Of a stretch of DNA of 10,327 nt, positions 6,775 to 10,327 are shown in pieces. Every line of letters starts with the position of its first letter. Position 1 is the stretch's first letter. The stretch comes from CAYYJM01 sp964471755. Its GTDB lineage: Bacteria; Planctomycetota; Planctomycetia; Gemmatales; Gemmataceae. A model generated the notes under the pieces. That model was not told where the DNA came from. It saw only the letters and a program-made list of their open reading frames with translations, and made no database searches. Both the position numbers and the translations under genes were made by a program. The DNA lies in NCBI GenBank assembly GCA_964471755.1, contig CAYYJM010000229.1, positions 1 through 10,327 of the forward strand. Reading direction: 5' to 3'.

Positions 6775-6779
6775 CCTCC
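6775..6779 (-). promoter_or_regulatory. Ribosome binding site setting the SDR/ATP-grasp start
   Basis: GGAGG on the minus strand is spaced 5 nt from the ATG at 6769. Earlier in-frame ATGs at 6790 and 6835 lack such a site, and the SDR fold begins right after 6769. Confidence 0.7.
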
Positions 6780-6864
6780 GGTAGTCTCATCGACGGAATC
6801 CTGTTTCGCCGTCGGGCCGGGCGAGCTATCCTCATCCCGGCCCCTCATCCTCAGGAGGTTTCTT
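6780..6864. promoter_or_regulatory. Divergent intergenic region with promoters for both neighbours
   Basis: Only 95 bp separate the start codons of the minus-strand SDR/ATP-grasp gene and the plus-strand SMP-30 gene, so both promoters must lie here or overlap the genes. On the plus strand TATCCT (6827-6832) is a possible -10 box, without a convincing -35. AGGAGG (6853-6858) is a strong ribosome binding site 6 nt before the ATG at 6865. No operator palindrome stands out. Confidence 0.4.
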
Positions 6865-7914
6865 ATGAACCGGCGATCTCTCGGCGGCCTGCTCGGACTG
6901 CTGCTCACCCTCGTTGCTGTCAATTCGCTGTCATCGCAACCCGGAGACGCGAAGCCGATCGTCCCGGCCGACGCGAAACTGGAGAAGGTCTTCGACAAGG
7001 GTCTTGTCCTCACCGAGGGAGTCACCGTCGCTCCGGACGGCATGGTCTACTTCAGCGACATCTCGTTCTCGGGCGTGTCGAAGAAGGAACTCGGCGTCCT
7101 GGAGGCGGGCCACATCTGGAAGTACGATCCGAAGACGGGCCAATCGACCATCTTCCGCTCGCCGAGTGGGATGTCCAACGGCCTGAAGTTCGACGCGGAC
7201 GGTAACCTGATCGCCGCAGAGGGGGCCGACTTCGGCGGCCGGCGCGTCACGCGAACGGACAGCAAGACCGGCAAGGCGATCATCCTGGCCGGCCTGTTCG
7301 AGGGCCGACCGTTCAACTCACCGAACGACCTGACAATCGACGAGAAGGGCCGGATCTACTTCAGCGACCCGCGCTACGTCGGAGCCGAGGCGATCGAGCA
7401 ACCGGTGATGGCCGTCTACCGCATCGACCCGGACGGTGGCGTTCATCGCATCATCACGGACGCCGGCAAGCCGAACGGCGTGGCCGTGTCGCCGGATCAG
7501 AAGACGCTCTACGTCGTCAGCAACGAGAACGGCAACTGGGGCATCGGCCGGTTGCCGGAGGGGACGCCAGCTCGCAAGGGCTCGATGGCCCTGCACGCTT
7601 ATGACCTGGCCCCGGACGGTTCGGCGAAGTTCCGCAAGACGCTCGTCGATTACGCGCCGCAGGATGGCCCCGACGGTATGGTCTGCGACGCGGCCGGCAA
7701 CCTGTTCGTCGCCGTGCGTGACACGACCCGGCCGGGGATCCGCGTCTACTCGCCGGAGGGCAAGGAACTGGCGTACATCAAGACCGAATTGCCGACGAAC
7801 GTCGGCTTCGGTCGCGGCGACGAGAGTAACGTGCTGTACATCACCGCGGGCAAGAGCCTGTATCGCATCCGGCTCAACACGAAGGGGTATCATCTCCCGG
7901 TGAGGAAGAAGTAA
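6865..7914 (+). CDS. Exported SMP-30/gluconolactonase-family beta-propeller protein
   Basis: A 349-residue protein. Residues 1 to about 25 look like a signal peptide: MNRRS, then the hydrophobic LGGLLGLLLTLVAV, with possible cleavage near SSQPGDA. It should therefore act outside the cytoplasmic membrane. The rest is a six-bladed-propeller SMP-30/gluconolactonase/LRE-like domain with recurrent PDG and DxxGN turns. Probable metal ligands are E51 (LTEGVTVAPDG), N154 (FNSPNDLTID) and D270 (DGPDGMVCD), the E/N/D set of the family, which hydrolyses sugar lactones or related esters using a divalent metal. N204 (KPNGVAVSPD) is a further conserved position. Length is normal for a secreted planctomycete member. 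The start is fixed by AGGAGG 6 nt upstream. It stands alone: the next gene starts about 210 bp downstream, after a REP-like hairpin. The actual substrate is unknown. Confidence 0.9.
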   Translation: MNRRSLGGLLGLLLTLVAVNSLSSQPGDAKPIVPADAKLEKVFDKGLVLTEGVTVAPDGMVYFSDISFSGVSKKELGVLEAGHIWKYDPKTGQSTIFRSPSGMSNGLKFDADGNLIAAEGADFGGRRVTRTDSKTGKAIILAGLFEGRPFNSPNDLTIDEKGRIYFSDPRYVGAEAIEQPVMAVYRIDPDGGVHRIITDAGKPNGVAVSPDQKTLYVVSNENGNWGIGRLPEGTPARKGSMALHAYDLAPDGSAKFRKTLVDYAPQDGPDGMVCDAAGNLFVAVRDTTRPGIRVYSPEGKELAYIKTELPTNVGFGRGDESNVLYITAGKSLYRIRLNTKGYHLPVRKK

Positions 7915-8122
7915 CGGCGTTTGGGCCGCGCACACCGCAGGCGAGCCGGGAGCGTCAGCGCGACCGACGTCCGGCTCGGCGACTCTACCCCAGATCGCCG
8001 GGAATTCGGCTTTCTCGAAAGACGTCGAGATGGGCCACGAATTACCGATGCCCCTTGTTGTATGAAGCGGCGTGGTCTGGTAGCCTGCCTTGTGAGATTC
8101 CCGCCCCCTCGGAGTCTGCCTC
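7915..8122. repeat. Intergenic region with a REP-like hairpin and a short palindrome
   Basis: After the SMP-30 stop, CGAGCCGG (7942-7949) pairs perfectly with CCGGCTCG (7971-7978). An inner stem, GCGTC (7952-7956) with GACGT (7966-7970), extends the pairing. The GCGAGCC core matches the elements at 4881-4990, so this looks like another copy of the same dispersed family; it may also help end the SMP-30 transcript. Further on, TCTCGA (8013-8018) and TCGAGA (8025-8030) form a perfect 6-bp inverted repeat with a 6-nt loop, of unknown role. GGAG (8111-8114) precedes the kinase start by 8 nt. No clear promoter is recognised. Confidence 0.55.
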
Positions 8123-10327
8123 ATGGGAATGCCCGCTCTGCTCGCGCGGTTCCTCACCCTGGTGGTCGATATGTCCCGCCAGCCGGTCGAGATTCTGGTA
8201 CGCCTCATCCACTGTTTCGACGCGGCCGACCCGACCGAACGGCAGACCCTGCTCGCCGAGGCCGGGCCGCTGACCGAGGCCCAGATCGGCCAGCTCGTCG
8301 ATCTGCTCGCCGGGCACTGGCGGACGCTGCGCGGCGTCGCCCTGACCGACGAGCAGCGGGCTCTGCTGCGCCGCCTCGTTCTGGGTATCCACGCGGCCGG
8401 TCAGCCCGCGGCGGCCGGTGACCCGGCGGCGGCCCTGCGAAAGTCCCTCAAAATGGAGGCCCCGGCTCCGCTGCGGCCCGAGCAGCGTGCCGTCGCCCGC
8501 TCGCTGGTCCACACGGCCCTGATGGGCGATGCGGTCCACCAGGGAGCCGGCCCGCTGCCGCCGAACCCGCCGACCATCCCGGGCTACCGCCTGACCCGCG
8601 TCCTCGGCAGCGGAGCCTTCGGCACGGTCTACCTGGGCCAGGAAAATGGCGGCACTCTCGTCGCCATCAAGGTGCTCAAGCTGGCCGACGCCGCCCAGTT
8701 CAAGCGTGAGGTCCGCCTTCTGTCGCAGGTGTCCGGCGAGCATCTCGTCGCCTCCCGTGGGCACGGCGAACTCGACGGGCATTGCTGGATCGCGATGCAG
8801 TACGCCGGCGATCACACGCTCGCGGATCTGATCCGGGGCCGACCCACGGCCGAGATCGCCCTGCAACTGGCCGAGCAGGTGCTGCGCGGCCTGGACGAGC
8901 TGCATCGCAAGAACGTCATCCATCGCGATCTGAAGCCGGAGAACGCCATCGTCGGCGACGACTACCGCGTCCGACTGATCGACTTCGGCCTGTCGAAGCA
9001 ACTGGAGGAGGCCGGCGTCTCGACGACGATGGGCACCGCCGGCACGGCCCTGTACATGAGCCCGGAGCAGATCCACGGCCAGGCGGCGTATGCCTCCGAC
9101 GTGTGGGCGTTCGGTTGCGTGCTGTTCGAGCTGCTTGTCGGCCGGCCGCTGTTCGAGGGCAAGAACGTGATGCAGGTGGCGATCGAGATCGCCAACCGGG
9201 CGTTCACGGTCGATCTACCCGAGGTGCCGCCGGAGGTGCGACCGGTGCTGATGAAGTGCCTCCAGCGCGACGCCGGCCAGCGCTACCCGAACGCGGCCGA
9301 GGCCCTGACGGCGTTCGTGACGGCCGCGACGGAGGCCCGGAAGCGTATCCGGTACGAGCGGTACTTTCACGTATGGGGCAAGGTGCTCGACAGGCGACTG
9401 CTGGAACGGTTTGCCGAACACTTTCGCGGGCAGATCCCGGCCGATGCCGTGCGTCGCTTCGTGAACCAGGCCACCAAGGAAGGCGTGGTCGGTTTGGACG
9501 AGGAGCGCCTGTCCGAGATCCTGCCGCCGATCTTCGCCAGCTGGAAGCAGATACTCCAGGCCGAGCAGGCCATCGCCAAAGCCCGGGAGCAATTGCAGCG
9601 CGATGTTAGCACCCTTAGTTCCGAAGAACTGGGGCAGCGTGTCGAACTGATCCGCCAGCTGGAGCGGAAGTTAGTTGAGCGGCGTCAGCAGGTGCGTCAG
9701 GTGGTCGAGACGCAGCTTGCCAGGGAACGCACCGACTGGGAGCAGTTCAAGGCCGCGGAACGTGAGAGGCAGGAGGAGGCGGAGGCTGCGGCATGGAAGC
9801 GCCGCGAGGATAAGGCAACCGCGGAACGAAAGCGCCAGGCGGATGCCTCCGCAGCTGAGCAGAGACAACGAGAACAGGCAGCCGGTACGAAGCGACTCCG
9901 CGAGGGAATCCTGGTCGTTGGAGGAGTTGTCGCGAGCCTTGGAGCGGCTGTTCTGGTGGCCGGAGTCCTTGGCGTGTTCTTTTGGTATCGAGTGCCCGAG
10001 CCAGCAGCGGTTCCTCAGAAAACAGCAGCCAAGCACGGCGTTTCAGGAGAATTCCAAACCAAGGATCTCACCGACAGAAACAGAACTAAGAACCGAGAAC
10101 CAACGACGAAGGACACTCTGGTCAAGGACGGGCCGCTCAACCCGATGCCGATGCCCATGCCCACGCCCACGCCGGTGGTGTTCGAACCGCCAGGCGAGGC
10201 GAGCCAGGTCAAGGCCGACGTCGCCACGTACTCCTTCGACCCGGACAAACCGACGATCCTGGTGCAGAAGACGGACAAGGGCTGGGTCCGTCTGCCGATC
10301 GGTGCGAACGTCACGAGCAGCGAGCCG
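8123..10327 (+). CDS. Transmembrane serine/threonine protein kinase (3' end missing)
   Basis: The frame is open for 735 codons to the window edge. Residues 1-150 are a helical, leucine- and alanine-rich region that I do not recognise, ending in the proline-rich PLPPNPPTIPG. Residues about 154-410 are a Hanks-type kinase: glycine loop LGSGAFGTVYLG (161-172), VAIK with K183, HRDLKPEN (267-274, catalytic D269), DFG (287-289) and GTALYMSPEQ in the activation segment. All catalytic residues are present, so it should be active. Residues about 440-590 are charged, Glu/Arg/Gln-rich and probably coiled coil. One membrane helix follows (596-622, ending VFFWYR), then a basic and proline-rich stalk with PMPMPMPTPTP (674-684), and the start of a domain outside the membrane that cannot be identified. 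The start is supported by GGAG 8 nt upstream. The layout is typical of the many planctomycete sensor-like kinases; signal and targets are unknown. Codon third positions are less GC-rich from about 9600 to 10130 than on either side. Confidence 0.9.
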   Translation, partial: MGMPALLARFLTLVVDMSRQPVEILVRLIHCFDAADPTERQTLLAEAGPLTEAQIGQLVDLLAGHWRTLRGVALTDEQRALLRRLVLGIHAAGQPAAAGDPAAALRKSLKMEAPAPLRPEQRAVARSLVHTALMGDAVHQGAGPLPPNPPTIPGYRLTRVLGSGAFGTVYLGQENGGTLVAIKVLKLADAAQFKREVRLLSQVSGEHLVASRGHGELDGHCWIAMQYAGDHTLADLIRGRPTAEIALQLAEQVLRGLDELHRKNVIHRDLKPENAIVGDDYRVRLIDFGLSKQLEEAGVSTTMGTAGTALYMSPEQIHGQAAYASDVWAFGCVLFELLVGRPLFEGKNVMQVAIEIANRAFTVDLPEVPPEVRPVLMKCLQRDAGQRYPNAAEALTAFVTAATEARKRIRYERYFHVWGKVLDRRLLERFAEHFRGQIPADAVRRFVNQATKEGVVGLDEERLSEILPPIFASWKQILQAEQAIAKAREQLQRDVSTLSSEELGQRVELIRQLERKLVERRQQVRQVVETQLARERTDWEQFKAAERERQEEAEAAAWKRREDKATAERKRQADASAAEQRQREQAAGTKRLREGILVVGGVVASLGAAVLVAGVLGVFFWYRVPEPAAVPQKTAAKHGVSGEFQTKDLTDRNRTKNREPTTKDTLVKDGPLNPMPMPMPTPTPVVFEPPGEASQVKADVATYSFDPDKPTILVQKTDKGWVRLPIGANVTSSEP
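10142..10177 (+). repeat. Short tandem hexamer-like repeat coding a Pro-Met/Pro-Thr hinge
   Basis: Imperfect units of the form CCNATG then CCNACG encode alternating proline with methionine or threonine in the kinase segment outside the membrane. Such simple repeats are prone to length change and would act as a stiff spacer between the membrane helix and the distal domain. Confidence 0.55.

Noticed and set aside
8042..9076. 344-codon minus-strand frame opposite the kinase
   Set aside because: It is antisense to a kinase with all catalytic motifs intact, and its own peptide has no recognisable family.

Overview
The window is GC-rich and looks like a planctomycete chromosome, probably Gemmataceae-like. 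This is an inference from the strong GC3 codon use, a large transmembrane Ser/Thr kinase, an HSDL2-type dehydrogenase, and scattered hairpin repeats built on a GCGAGCC core. No rRNA or tRNA is present to confirm it.

Left part (1-1861): a CRISPR array with 36-bp repeats and 30-39-bp spacers, open at the left edge and broken by a 10-N gap. Read on the minus strand, the repeat ends in ATTGAAAC, the 5' handle typical of type III and some type I crRNAs. The array is therefore transcribed right to left from a leader lying between it and cas2. Most spacers read on the plus strand as short sense-coding peptides, so their crRNAs would be antisense to mRNA.

Next (1862-4860, minus strand): an adaptation operon of two genes overlapping by 4 bp. 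The first is a 909-residue Cas6-reverse transcriptase-Cas1 fusion and the second is Cas2. This is the architecture known from RNA-derived spacer acquisition in type III systems. No effector genes (cas10, csm or cmr) lie in the window; they may sit beyond the left edge or act in trans.

A 133-bp spacer with REP-like hairpins (4861-4993) separates the CRISPR locus from apparently ordinary chromosomal genes. These are an SDR (HSDL2-like) plus ATP-grasp fusion protein on the minus strand (4994-6769), then divergently an exported SMP-30/gluconolactonase-family protein (6865-7914). Last comes a transmembrane serine/threonine kinase that runs off the right edge (8123-10327).

The most interesting content is the complete Cas6-RT-Cas1/Cas2 module beside an array whose spacers show an apparent strand bias toward antisense crRNAs. 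That fits RNA-derived or RNA-targeting immunity.
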